DNA from: Scalindua sp964437425
GTDB taxonomy: Bacteria; Planctomycetota; Brocadiia; Brocadiales; Scalinduaceae
DNA: 8,000 nucleotides
Direction of reading: 5' to 3'
Assembly: GCA_964437425.1 (NCBI GenBank)
Contig: CAYTGO010000099.1
Coordinates: forward strand, 1 to 8,000
Shown: positions 1 through 6,730 of the stretch, in pieces
Layout of the letters: every line of letters starts with the position of its first letter
How positions within the stretch are numbered: position 1 is the first letter of the stretch
Position numbers and translations under genes: made by a program
Notes under the pieces: generated by a model
Told to the model about the DNA's origin: nothing
Seen by the model: only the letters and a program-made list of their open reading frames with translations
The model's database searches: none

Positions 1-33
1 TACTTAATACCCTAATCCATAAATTCGTTCATG

Positions 34-57
34 TCCCTGCCTATCGGCAGACAGGGA
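34..57. repeat. Inverted repeat downstream of cheW
   Basis: Arms TCCCTG (34-39) and CAGGGA (52-57) pair. A competing inner stem CTGCC (37-41) with GGCAG (46-50) closes a four-base TATC loop, so two alternative hairpins are possible. It lies just past the cheW stop codon. No T-run follows on the minus strand, so it is not a standard intrinsic terminator. It may be a dispersed palindromic repeat or an RNA-stabilising 3' end. Confidence 0.4.
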
Positions 58-69
58 TACTTCATTAAT

Positions 70-558
70 TTACTCTGTCGCCAGACTTACCATCTCTAAT
101 TCTGCTGTTGATAGTACAGTCTCTATATCAAGCAGAATTATTATTTTATCTTTTACCTTGCCGAGACCCATGATAAAGCTTGTGTCTATACCCTGACCAA
201 AGTTTGGCGCATCTTCTATCTCTGCACCGGTTATATCTGCCACCTCTGATACGCTATCTACAATGACCCCTATCGATATGCCATTAACTTCTACAACAAT
301 TACACATGTCTCCTGAGTATGCTCCTCTTCCTGCATCGAAAACTTCATTCTCAGATCGATCACGGGTATAACCTTGCCTCTCAGGTTAATCACACCTTTC
401 ATATAATCCGGTGTCTGTGGCACCGTTGTAATGTCCATAAGTCCGATGATCTCTCTTGCTTTGAGTATCTCGATACCATAGATCTCATCACCCAGGACAA
501 ATGTCAGAAATTTTCCGTCCAGATCTGTTATCTCTTTTTTCTCTACAACTGCTTCCAT
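70..558 (-). CDS. cheW: Chemotaxis coupling protein CheW
   Basis: A 162-residue single-domain CheW, the usual family length. CheW is the cytoplasmic adaptor that joins MCP tips to the histidine kinase CheA in chemoreceptor arrays. Seen: an opening strand 'FLTFVLGDEIYGIEI' (17-31), the 'VPQTPDYMKGVINLRG' core (46-61) that includes the conserved Arg of the NLRG motif at 60, then 'VIPVIDLR' (63-70), 'ETCVIVVEV' (83-91), 'IGVIVDSVSEV' (96-106) and the closing 'FIMGLGKVKDKIIILLDIE' (128-146). The ATG at 558 has a strong AAGGAG ribosome site seven bases upstream. It follows the complete MCP gene on the same strand after a 198-base gap that holds a hairpin, so co-transcription is plausible but not shown. 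No fused receiver domain (CheV type) is present. Confidence 0.96.
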   Translation of the reverse strand: MEAVVEKKEITDLDGKFLTFVLGDEIYGIEILKAREIIGLMDITTVPQTPDYMKGVINLRGKVIPVIDLRMKFSMQEEEHTQETCVIVVEVNGISIGVIVDSVSEVADITGAEIEDAPNFGQGIDTSFIMGLGKVKDKIIILLDIETVLSTAELEMVSLATE

Positions 559-595
559 CTCATATCTCCTTAATTTCTTGAATTAACCATCTCAC

Positions 596-644
596 TGACA
601 CCCTTCACCCTACGGAGGGGACATATTCAGAGTGAAAGGTGTCA
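596..644. repeat. Inverted repeat between the MCP and cheW
   Basis: Arms 596-608 and 632-644 are complementary over 13 positions with one mismatch (TGACACCCTTCAC against GTGAAAGGTGTCA). An inner CCCT/AGGG pairing (608-611 with 616-619) can form as an alternative. It sits in the 198-base spacer, about 40 bases ahead of the cheW start. Minus-strand transcripts from the MCP gene would fold here. No T-tract follows. It could be a processing or attenuation hairpin, or a dispersed repeat. Confidence 0.45.
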
Positions 645-756
645 ACAAATAACATAGTGCTGCATTGCAGCCCGCTATAAAATGCCCTACACATCTTCTT
701 CATTCCTCTGCCTCCACAACCCGGCATTCGCAAACTCAAACCGTGTAGTTCTATAC

Positions 757-3513
757 CTAGAAATCATTCATTTGTTCGTCATGCTCTACTATCCTGTTTT
801 TACCCATTGGGATTAATGCCTCAGGGTCTGCCGGCACATTCCTGGTATCTTGTGCATCATGACCATTGCCTCCAGCTTCGTTATCAAGATCAGGAGCAGA
901 TGAACCTGCAGGTTCTGGTTTGATCTCCTTGTCAGAATCATTATTCTTCTCTCGCTTGACGATTGACTGCAAGATCAATATTGGTGAAAAGAGTAATTTG
1001 AAAACCTTACTGCCTGAAGTTTTCTTCTCCTCAACCTGCTGTTCTGACACTTTATCGGCAGTTTTATTATCAACCTTGCTTGCACCCTCTTTGTCAGATT
1101 TTTGTGAAGGCTTCTCTCCGTCACCTTTACCACCAACCTGCATCGCTAATATATCAACTTGTTCCTTCATCGTCTGTGCCTGGGCTGCTAACTCTTCACT
1201 TGCCGACGCCGTCTCTTCAGCGTTTGCTGCATTCTGCTGTGTAACCTGATCCATCTGCTGCACTGCACTGCTAACCTGGGTAATACCCTCTGACTGTTCT
1301 GAAGACGCTTCTCTAATCTCGTTTGTCAGAGCTGAAGCTTTCTTTACGTCATTAACAATGCTCTCCATGGTCCCTTTACATTTATCGGCAATCCTGGTTC
1401 CATCACTTGCTTTTTGTACACATTCACCTACAAGGACAGTAGTATCCCTTGCGGCATCCGTACACTTTTTGGCAAGGCCACGAATCTCTTCAGCCACAGC
1501 AGCAAATTTCTCCCCGTTGTCACTTGCGTGGGCCGCCTCCACAGCAGCATTAAGAGCCAGTAGGTTAGACTGCGATGCAATACCATCTATTATGTCAATA
1601 CCTTCTGTAATTCTATCTATATTTTTCTTAAATTCTGAGTATTTCTCTGCATCACTAATAAGTTCTTCTACATTGGCAATACATTCGACAACCACTATCT
1701 TGGTGTCTTTTGCGGCATCCATACTCTTATGAGCAAGGTTTTTGACCTCCTTCGCCACAACGGCAAAACTATTTCCCTGCCCGATAACCTGAGCTGTATC
1801 AACGCCAGCTTTAGTTGCCAAAGTACCGGTTTGCGCAGCTATGCCGTCTATTATCTTAGTAATCTCCGCAATCTTCTTACTGCCGGCGGTTATATCTTCC
1901 ATTGACTTGCTCACTTCCGCAGCCGCTTTATTTCCATCCTCTGCGGCAACAGTACATTCGTTTACCAGTTTTGATGTCTCCTCTGCATTCGTTACGTTCT
2001 GTTTCGTCATAGATGACATCTCTTCCATGGAAGCAGATGTTTCCTCCAGAGAGGATGCCTGTTCTGATGAACCCTGTGCAAGAGTCTGGCTTGCGCTGGA
2101 TATTTGATCAGAAGCAGCGGATATCTGGACAGAACAATCAGTCAGGCTTGTAACCATTCTCTTAATGACGTTAGTTACCCTACCTGTAATCCTGAGAACC
2201 AGCAGACTCAACCCTAAAATAACAAACAGGAGAACGATTGAAATCATCATCATTCTTTTACCTAAAGTAGTCGCCGCTCTGAGGGCCTCCTCCTCATCTA
2301 TCTCCGCCATAATAGCCCAGTCTACACCTTCAATTTCCAATGGTGCATAGGCACTGAGGACCGGCACATTTCTGTAATCCTTAAAGATCTCAATATTGGA
2401 CTTACCTGCAGTGGCGGCAAGTGTCCCCTTGGTCTCTATCTTCTGCAAAAGGATAGTACTGTCCTTCGCCCGGATAATATTCAGGAGACTCTCATCCATA
2501 CCCAATTCTGCCATCTGTGCATGATAGCCTTCTTTGTCTTCTATAAGAAAACGTGATTGACTTCTCATGGTATGGTCACTACCGATAATATATGTTTCTC
2601 CGGATTCTCCCAGACCACAAACATTCCATTTATGATTATTGGTCATGACCCTGTTAATCCTATCAATTGGCATCTGGAAGATCAGAATACCCACCTTTCT
2701 CTGGTCATCGAATATAGGTGATGCGATGAAACTCGCAGCACTATCATAGGAGGGGGAGTATGAAGCGAAATCAACTAATTTTACGAAATCAGGGTTTGTA
2801 CTCTTATTTGCTTCCCGAAAGACCTTCCCAAGATTTGTATCGGCATATGGCCCATCTATGAGTGAGGTGCCGTAATCTACTTCCTTAAAGACCGAATAGA
2901 CGATTTGCCCGCTATCCGGGTCGACAAGGAATATGTCATAATAACCAAACTGCTGTTGATATTCCCTGATCCTGTTGTGATAATATCCGTGGTGATTGCT
3001 ATAAGTGGACCGATCGCTGGCAAAGTCCATCTTATCTTTTTCTCCCAGTACATAATCATTTGACCTAATGTAGAATGTCTGTAACAGGACAGCATCATTA
3101 CCGAGCTGATCAAAATAGTTATCTACATCAGGATCCAGCCCATTATTCAGTTTTTTATATTGTTTTGTAAAATCTCTTGTATAGTAAGTTTTTAAGGCTG
3201 CACGATATCCTTTTAACTGCGCGTCATCTATTTCATTCTCCTTACGAAACATTTTAACAGAGTTCTTTAACTCCTCCATCGCATTGATAATCATATGATC
3301 TTTTGAATAGGTAGTTATCTGCTTTTCGATATTAGAGAAATACTCCTCTACCTGTTCTTTTTTAGTCTCCCTTATGGATACGAGTTGTTTAAAGGCCTGT
3401 TCCTTTAATGCCTTTTTCGCTGTTCTCTGGCCAACAAATCCTGATATCCCCAATGGAATCAGACCTGCTATTAGAAACAGTGCAATTACTTTCGTGCTCA
3501 TTCCAATCTTCAT
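757..3513 (-). CDS. Methyl-accepting chemotaxis protein with Cache sensor and duplicated signalling tip
   Basis: A complete 918-residue transmembrane chemoreceptor. TM1 lies at about 9-26. The extracytoplasmic sensor (about 30-415) has Cache-family signatures 'YYDIFLVDPDSGQIVYSVF' (191-209) and 'GLGESGETYIIGSD' (300-313). TM2 lies at about 420-442. Only a short linker (443-470) follows, with no clear two-helix HAMP. Methylation-type helices carry 'SSLEETSA' (487-494) and 'ANAEETAS' (763-770). The signalling tip occurs twice, at 554-611 and 641-698, exactly 87 residues apart. Copy 2 is near-canonical ('LLALNAAVEAAH'); copy 1 is degenerate ('TLATKAGVDTAQ'). After about 795 comes a Lys/Glu/Ser-rich tail with a hydrophobic patch at 837-852, ending 'IPMGKNRIVEHDEQMNDF'. 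The ATG at 3513 has an AGGAGA ribosome site. cheW follows. The ligand is unknown; Cache domains usually bind small molecules such as amino acids or organic acids. Confidence 0.95.
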   Translation of the reverse strand: MKIGMSTKVIALFLIAGLIPLGISGFVGQRTAKKALKEQAFKQLVSIRETKKEQVEEYFSNIEKQITTYSKDHMIINAMEELKNSVKMFRKENEIDDAQLKGYRAALKTYYTRDFTKQYKKLNNGLDPDVDNYFDQLGNDAVLLQTFYIRSNDYVLGEKDKMDFASDRSTYSNHHGYYHNRIREYQQQFGYYDIFLVDPDSGQIVYSVFKEVDYGTSLIDGPYADTNLGKVFREANKSTNPDFVKLVDFASYSPSYDSAASFIASPIFDDQRKVGILIFQMPIDRINRVMTNNHKWNVCGLGESGETYIIGSDHTMRSQSRFLIEDKEGYHAQMAELGMDESLLNIIRAKDSTILLQKIETKGTLAATAGKSNIEIFKDYRNVPVLSAYAPLEIEGVDWAIMAEIDEEEALRAATTLGKRMMMISIVLLFVILGLSLLVLRITGRVTNVIKRMVTSLTDCSVQISAASDQISSASQTLAQGSSEQASSLEETSASMEEMSSMTKQNVTNAEETSKLVNECTVAAEDGNKAAAEVSKSMEDITAGSKKIAEITKIIDGIAAQTGTLATKAGVDTAQVIGQGNSFAVVAKEVKNLAHKSMDAAKDTKIVVVECIANVEELISDAEKYSEFKKNIDRITEGIDIIDGIASQSNLLALNAAVEAAHASDNGEKFAAVAEEIRGLAKKCTDAARDTTVLVGECVQKASDGTRIADKCKGTMESIVNDVKKASALTNEIREASSEQSEGITQVSSAVQQMDQVTQQNAANAEETASASEELAAQAQTMKEQVDILAMQVGGKGDGEKPSQKSDKEGASKVDNKTADKVSEQQVEEKKTSGSKVFKLLFSPILILQSIVKREKNNDSDKEIKPEPAGSSAPDLDNEAGGNGHDAQDTRNVPADPEALIPMGKNRIVEHDEQMNDF

Positions 3514-3846
3514 TTTTATCTCCTCTCCTAAGGCAAAAATTGATGTTTAGTACGGATAATCTTTCAATATATTACTGACTGCATTTAAAATAGTACCTGC
3601 TTACGTACACAGCCTGTATGGCCAATTGACTTATAACGAAAAACAAGGCGTCAGTGAGCTTTCGCAAAACTAATACCGAAATCCCTAAATCAATTGCGTG
3701 ATGTTTGGATCTCTAAAGCACACAGAATATAAGCTGATACTTAATATGTTGAAATTACAGCACTTTCGAAAATAAATTACACAATTCTCTAATTTTGCTT
3801 TTTTGTACGTTACTGAATATTCTCCAAAATAATGTCGTTATATAGC

Positions 3847-3873
3847 TTATCGGGCTAGATCCAAAATTAATTA
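3847..3873 (-). promoter_or_regulatory. Possible sigma-28 (FliA)-type promoter for the MCP
   Basis: On the minus strand the sequence reads TAAT, 15 bases, CCCGATAA. The flagellar-sigma consensus is TAAA-N15-GCCGATAA, so the match is 3 of 4 and 7 of 8 with exact spacing. Chemoreceptor genes are commonly under FliA control. The drawback is the distance: transcription would begin around 3838, giving a leader of about 325 bases before the MCP start. A chance match in AT-rich DNA is possible. Confidence 0.3.
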
Positions 3874-3882
3874 GTATTTTTT

Positions 3883-3913
3883 AAAAAAAAAGTGTTTATA
3901 TTTGCCACTTTTT
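3883..3913 (-). terminator. Weak AT-rich terminator-like hairpin
   Basis: On the minus strand AAAAAGTG (3913-3906), an 11-base loop and CACTTTTT (3894-3887) are followed by further T residues, nine T in a row in total. The stem has few G-C pairs and would be weak. Its place, downstream of the receiver gene ending at 4364 and just upstream of the candidate promoter at 3847-3873, suits a transcript end between two units, but the distance of about 450 bases from that gene lowers confidence. Confidence 0.3.
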
Positions 3914-4116
3914 GTATATTTTTTATCCTTTCTATCAAATAAAATTCATTTTCCATGCTGTAAGCTTCAATTTTATAATGTGTTACAGTAGTACTATAAT
4001 TTTATCTTACTTTGTGAGTTGTTGAGATTACAAAATAAATTCATGAAGAATTGAGGCCAAAAAAGCGGCTTATATCGTGCATTTTACTGTTTGACAAGAA
4101 AAGCAGAGAGGTAAAA

Positions 4117-4377
4117 ATGGAAAGACGGAAGGCTATTGTACAAGTAGAAAATATGAGATCTGAACTCCAGAAATACTAAGTGGTGCAGAGCGAATTGACA
4201 GGCTGTTACAATACGGCTTTGTTGGACGAGATTATAGGGATTGCGTCGTCACTGCTAAACGAATGGCTGACGATAGGCGAGTGTGACAATGCAAGGCAGT
4301 ATGGGCCAAGCGAAGAGGAACCTTCATTCTTGTTGCATTGGGTTAATTTATCAACCGGTAAAGTTATGTTCCTATAA
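4117..4377 (+). pseudogene. Possible broken small gene on the opposite strand
   Basis: An ATG at 4117 with a good ribosome site (AGAGAGG, five-base spacer) opens a 20-residue peptide, MERRKAIVQVENMRSELQKY, ended by TAA at 4177-4179. The same frame resumes at once with GTG and runs 65 more residues to 4377. Together they would encode about 85 residues with two amphipathic helices ('VENMRSELQKY', 'TALLDEIIGIASSLLNEWL'). The base composition here is less AT-rich than the DNA to its left, which hints at coding. No family is recognised. It is the only plus-strand candidate and overlaps the 3' end of the convergent receiver gene by 14 bases. It may be a decayed gene, a sequencing error at the TAA, or a chance open frame. 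Confidence 0.35.
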
Positions 4378-4747
4378 GCTTGCCATTTAACGAACACCTT
4401 ACATGATTCAATAGCTCTTCGGAACTAAGAGGCTTTCTAAGACAGGCAGTTACAAGAGGTTTCATGGATTGAATCTGTGCGTCGGAGAGCGAAACATCTG
4501 TTACCAGTATGATTGATAGTTCTTTTGCATTATCCGGCAGTTTATTGATAATTTCTGATGCACTGCTTCCAACCGTATTAATATCTGCAATCAAGAGATC
4601 GAACTTTATACATTCCAATATCTCAATAACAGTTTTTATATCAGGAACATAGTTACACTCATACCCTTCAAGGCGTAACATATCAGTTATCGGCAATAAT
4701 TGAGAGCCGGCATCATCGGCAATCAGAATCTGGCCTGTATTTGACAT
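4364..4747 (-). CDS. Stand-alone response regulator receiver protein
   Basis: A 127-residue single receiver domain with no output domain. The expected phosphorylation machinery is present: acidic pair D11-D12 ('LIADD'), phospho-acceptor D55 at the end of 'DLLIAD', T83 in 'IILVTD', and K105 followed by Pro in 'CLRKP'. Such proteins take phosphate from a histidine kinase and act through protein contacts, as CheY does. This sequence is not close enough to flagellar CheY to name it so. The ATG at 4747 has GAAGG about ten bases upstream. It is the last gene of the five-gene minus-strand series, 140 bases after the second hemerythrin. Its final codons overlap the possible plus-strand gene. Confidence 0.88.
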   Translation of the reverse strand: MSNTGQILIADDAGSQLLPITDMLRLEGYECNYVPDIKTVIEILECIKFDLLIADINTVGSSASEIINKLPDNAKELSIILVTDVSLSDAQIQSMKPLVTACLRKPLSSEELLNHVRCSLNGKLIGT

Positions 4748-4887
4748 TTTATAAAAACCTTCTATAGATAATTAAATTTTGAAATTGCTTTCCTCTCTTT
4801 GATAGGCGCAGGAAAAACAGTAAATCTATTCTGCAATGCTTATATACCAGGCGCAGACAAACTAAACCAGTTGTCCAGAAGTTCTGA

Positions 4888-5256
4888 TCAGAATACTATT
4901 TCCATAGCATACTTTCTATCGGTTCCCTGAATATGATTAATCTGCCACCGCTGCAAATATTCTCGAACCTCATTTAAGATTTGATAATCACCTGCAGCTA
5001 CTCGATTGAAATAGGAGAACGTTTTAAGGACAAAACCGAGATGCTCCTCTTTGTGCTGCTTGTAATCAGGATATTTAGATTTCAACATGTGGGCTTCTTC
5101 TACCTTGAAATGATCCCATGCATAATCAATCATTTCATTTAATACTTCATCTACCTTTTTCGGATCACTATCCTGCATCTCTGCGACAATGACCTGATTC
5201 AGAATGTCAACAAATTCTTTCTTATCGATATCAGTTATTGATATATCCACAACCAC
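4888..5256 (-). CDS. Bacteriohemerythrin-like protein lacking the first iron-ligand histidine
   Basis: A 122-residue hemerythrin-fold protein, a four-helix bundle that normally binds O2 at a di-iron site. Six of the seven usual ligands are visible: H49 and E53 ('HFKVE'), H68 and H72 ('HKEEH'), H108 and D113 ('HIQGTD'). The first-helix histidine of the 'DxxH' motif is replaced by Lys (K12 in 'DIDKKEFVDIL'), and the usual N-terminal Trp segment is absent. The GTG start at 5256 follows an in-frame TAG by one codon and lacks a strong ribosome site. A possible out-of-frame remnant of the older N-terminus is at 5270-5302. It is a clear paralogue of the hemerythrin at 6835-7236. It may bind a single iron, act as a sensor or partner protein, or be an early pseudogene. 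Confidence 0.85.
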   Translation of the reverse strand: MVVDISITDIDKKEFVDILNQVIVAEMQDSDPKKVDEVLNEMIDYAWDHFKVEEAHMLKSKYPDYKQHKEEHLGFVLKTFSYFNRVAAGDYQILNEVREYLQRWQINHIQGTDRKYAMEIVF

Positions 5257-5372
5257 TTTCTACAAATAATCAGTTCCGTCTCTTGGTAAATTTTTTCACC
5301 ATTTTTGTCAAAATATCTACTAATAGAGTTTTTCAGGATGTCCGGGTTACACACTTTCGATAAAATTATTAT

Positions 5373-6218
5373 TTATTCTAGCTCCTCTACATCCACAACC
5401 ATATCAGCAAGTTCACTCATTATAGCCTCTACACCTTTTTTGGTAAGGCCAAGTACATCCAGAGTATTTTCTTCAAACATATACATCAGCCCATCACTGC
5501 CAAGTCCGATTCCAAGCATACAACTTAGTGCATCTGCCAGATGCACTATATACGCCAGTGTTTTATGTGCATCCGCTTTCTCAGGCTGATGGTGATATAG
5601 TACTGCTTCCACAAGAGCAGAAGGGAGGTGCCATTTCTTAATCACTCTCCCGCCTACCTGGGGATGATCAAAACCCAGTATCTCCTGTTCTGCTATATTA
5701 AACGGAACTTCATCATTCTCTGCACGCTCAGCTACCTGGTTAAATTCATCTTCTGCAAAACTACTCAGTATAACCTTTCCGATATCAAGTAGAAGTCCGG
5801 CAATGTAAGCCTCTTCATCATCTTGATATCCGATACGCTTTGCAATTATCTTTGCACAGGTCGCACAGGATATGGAATGCTGCCACAACATTCCCTCCCC
5901 GAGACTATAAGCAGGTATTTCCTTATTCAACATATCGTGCGTAGACGAGGTAAGAGCAATACTCTTTATCGTCTCAAGCCCCAGACACACAACTGCATGA
6001 CTTATCGTTGATATCCTGCTGCTAAAACCGTAAGCAGGCAGGTTTGCTATCTTGAGAATATTTACCGCTAACGTCGGATCCCGCTCAAACACTTTTGCCA
6101 GTTCCCGAGGGGAAGATTTATCATCTTTGGTAATTTCAAGGATTTGTGTAATACTTTGCGGCAAAGGAGGCATCTCCTTGACTTTGTTTACTAACTTCAT
6201 AAGAGTTATTTTGCTCAC
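5373..6218 (-). CDS. HDOD domain protein
   Basis: A 281-residue HDOD protein. HDOD domains are catalytically inactive relatives of HD phosphohydrolases that serve as signalling scaffolds and often sit beside receivers and chemotaxis genes. Seen: 'MPPLPQSITQILEITKDD' (16-33), 'VFERDPTLAVNILKIAN' (43-59), 'ISHAVVCLGLETIKSIAL' (72-89), 'WQHSISCATCAKIIAKRI' (112-129), then 'GLLLDIGKVIL' (141-151), where the catalytic His-Asp pair of true HD enzymes reads Leu-Asp, and 'HPQVGGRVIKKWHLP' (185-199). The domain fills about 10-230; a helical, acidic tail ends the protein. The GTG start at 6218 has a strong GGGAGG ribosome site. It lies between the two hemerythrin-receiver pairs. It has no fused receiver or GGDEF domain. 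Confidence 0.93.
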   Translation of the reverse strand: MSKITLMKLVNKVKEMPPLPQSITQILEITKDDKSSPRELAKVFERDPTLAVNILKIANLPAYGFSSRISTISHAVVCLGLETIKSIALTSSTHDMLNKEIPAYSLGEGMLWQHSISCATCAKIIAKRIGYQDDEEAYIAGLLLDIGKVILSSFAEDEFNQVAERAENDEVPFNIAEQEILGFDHPQVGGRVIKKWHLPSALVEAVLYHHQPEKADAHKTLAYIVHLADALSCMLGIGLGSDGLMYMFEENTLDVLGLTKKGVEAIMSELADMVVDVEELE

Positions 6219-6294
6219 AACTTACCTCCCAATATTACTAACTTTCTATTACTTCTGTATTTATTAGAACCACCCTTTTTAGATAATTCTCAGT

Positions 6295-6711
6295 TTATGA
6301 TAAAGCTAAAATATTTAGAAAGAAGTCAATGTATCTACCCCCTTCATTGCTCCAGGATTCTGTCCTGGAAATAGTTGCTCCTAAATCAAATGGTGCATCA
6401 ATATCGCCATATGAAGATTTTCTGGTAAACATAAAGATAGTTTTCTGCTTAAGCACCGGATCTTCTTTAATTTTATCTAATGCATCAGAACTGTCTTTAT
6501 CAGGCATATTTATGTCAAATACTATCAGGTCTGGCGAGGGCGCGTTTTCTGAAGTGTACCCCTCACATTTACACAGATAGTTCAATAGATCGCTACCATC
6601 TTCTACGAAACGTAATTTGGAGTAAGTTTCTGACTCCTCAAACATCCTTGCAATGTAAAATCTGTCACTCACATTGTCTTCTGCAAATAGTATTAACTTT
6701 TCCCGGTTCAT
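6295..6711 (-). CDS. Rcp1-like response regulator with atypical C-terminal active-site region
   Basis: A 138-residue single receiver, numbered from the ATG at 6711. The acidic pair E11-D12 ('LFAEDN'), phospho-acceptor D66 in 'IVFDINMPD' and T96 in 'FMFTRK' are present. The long loop before the acceptor ('CKCEGYTSENAPSPDLIVFD') resembles Rcp1-type regulators, which partner phytochrome-like or hybrid kinases. The region where receivers carry the invariant Lys-Pro reads 'GATISRTESW', with no Lys-Pro, so phosphorylation-driven switching may be altered. An upstream in-frame TTG at 6732 would add seven residues, but it lies inside an inverted-repeat element. The ATG gives ten residues before the acidic pair, the same spacing as in the receiver at 4364-4747. 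No strong ribosome site precedes the ATG. HDOD follows after 76 bases. Confidence 0.85.
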   Translation of the reverse strand: MNREKLILFAEDNVSDRFYIARMFEESETYSKLRFVEDGSDLLNYLCKCEGYTSENAPSPDLIVFDINMPDKDSSDALDKIKEDPVLKQKTIFMFTRKSSYGDIDAPFDLGATISRTESWSNEGGRYIDFFLNILALS

Positions 6712-6730
6712 TTTTTTACTAAAAAAGTCC

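Larger units (their letters stand above)
3514..4116. other. AT-rich non-coding region upstream of the MCP
   Basis: About 600 bases with stops in all frames and no convincing gene. It contains the MCP ribosome site, a possible sigma-28-type promoter (3847-3873) and a terminator-like hairpin (3883-3913). Two TATAAT boxes lie on the plus strand (3974-3979 and 3995-4000), neither with a convincing -35 element, and a short CTGTAA...TTACAG inverted pair lies at 3958-3989. No tRNA, riboswitch or repeat array was recognised. Confidence 0.7.

Noticed and set aside
610..645. TTGACA on the minus strand (645-640) as a -35 box for cheW
   Set aside because: No -10-like hexamer lies 16-18 bases downstream, and the hexamer is part of the inverted-repeat arm.
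866..2350. Several long plus-strand open frames opposite the complete MCP
   Set aside because: They are antisense to a strongly supported gene, their composition mirrors the Ala/Ser/Glu-rich MCP codons, and they show no recognisable domain or ribosome site.
2877..3113. A 78-residue minus-strand frame inside the MCP sensor region
   Set aside because: It overlaps the MCP in another frame on the same strand; the MCP frame carries clear Cache motifs across this region.
4091..4096. TTGACA on the plus strand ahead of the interrupted small gene
   Set aside because: A -10 at normal spacing would fall on the start codon itself.
4117..4377. Resemblance of the interrupted plus-strand frame to Spo0E-like phosphatases (ASSLLNEWL against SQELDxLI)
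   Set aside because: The spacing from the first-helix Arg to the Ser-Leu motif does not fit that family and the key Asp is absent, so no function was assigned.
4206..4397. A 63-residue minus-strand frame overlapping the receiver's 3' end
   Set aside because: It overlaps the receiver end in another frame and the plus-strand candidate; no ribosome site or family resemblance.
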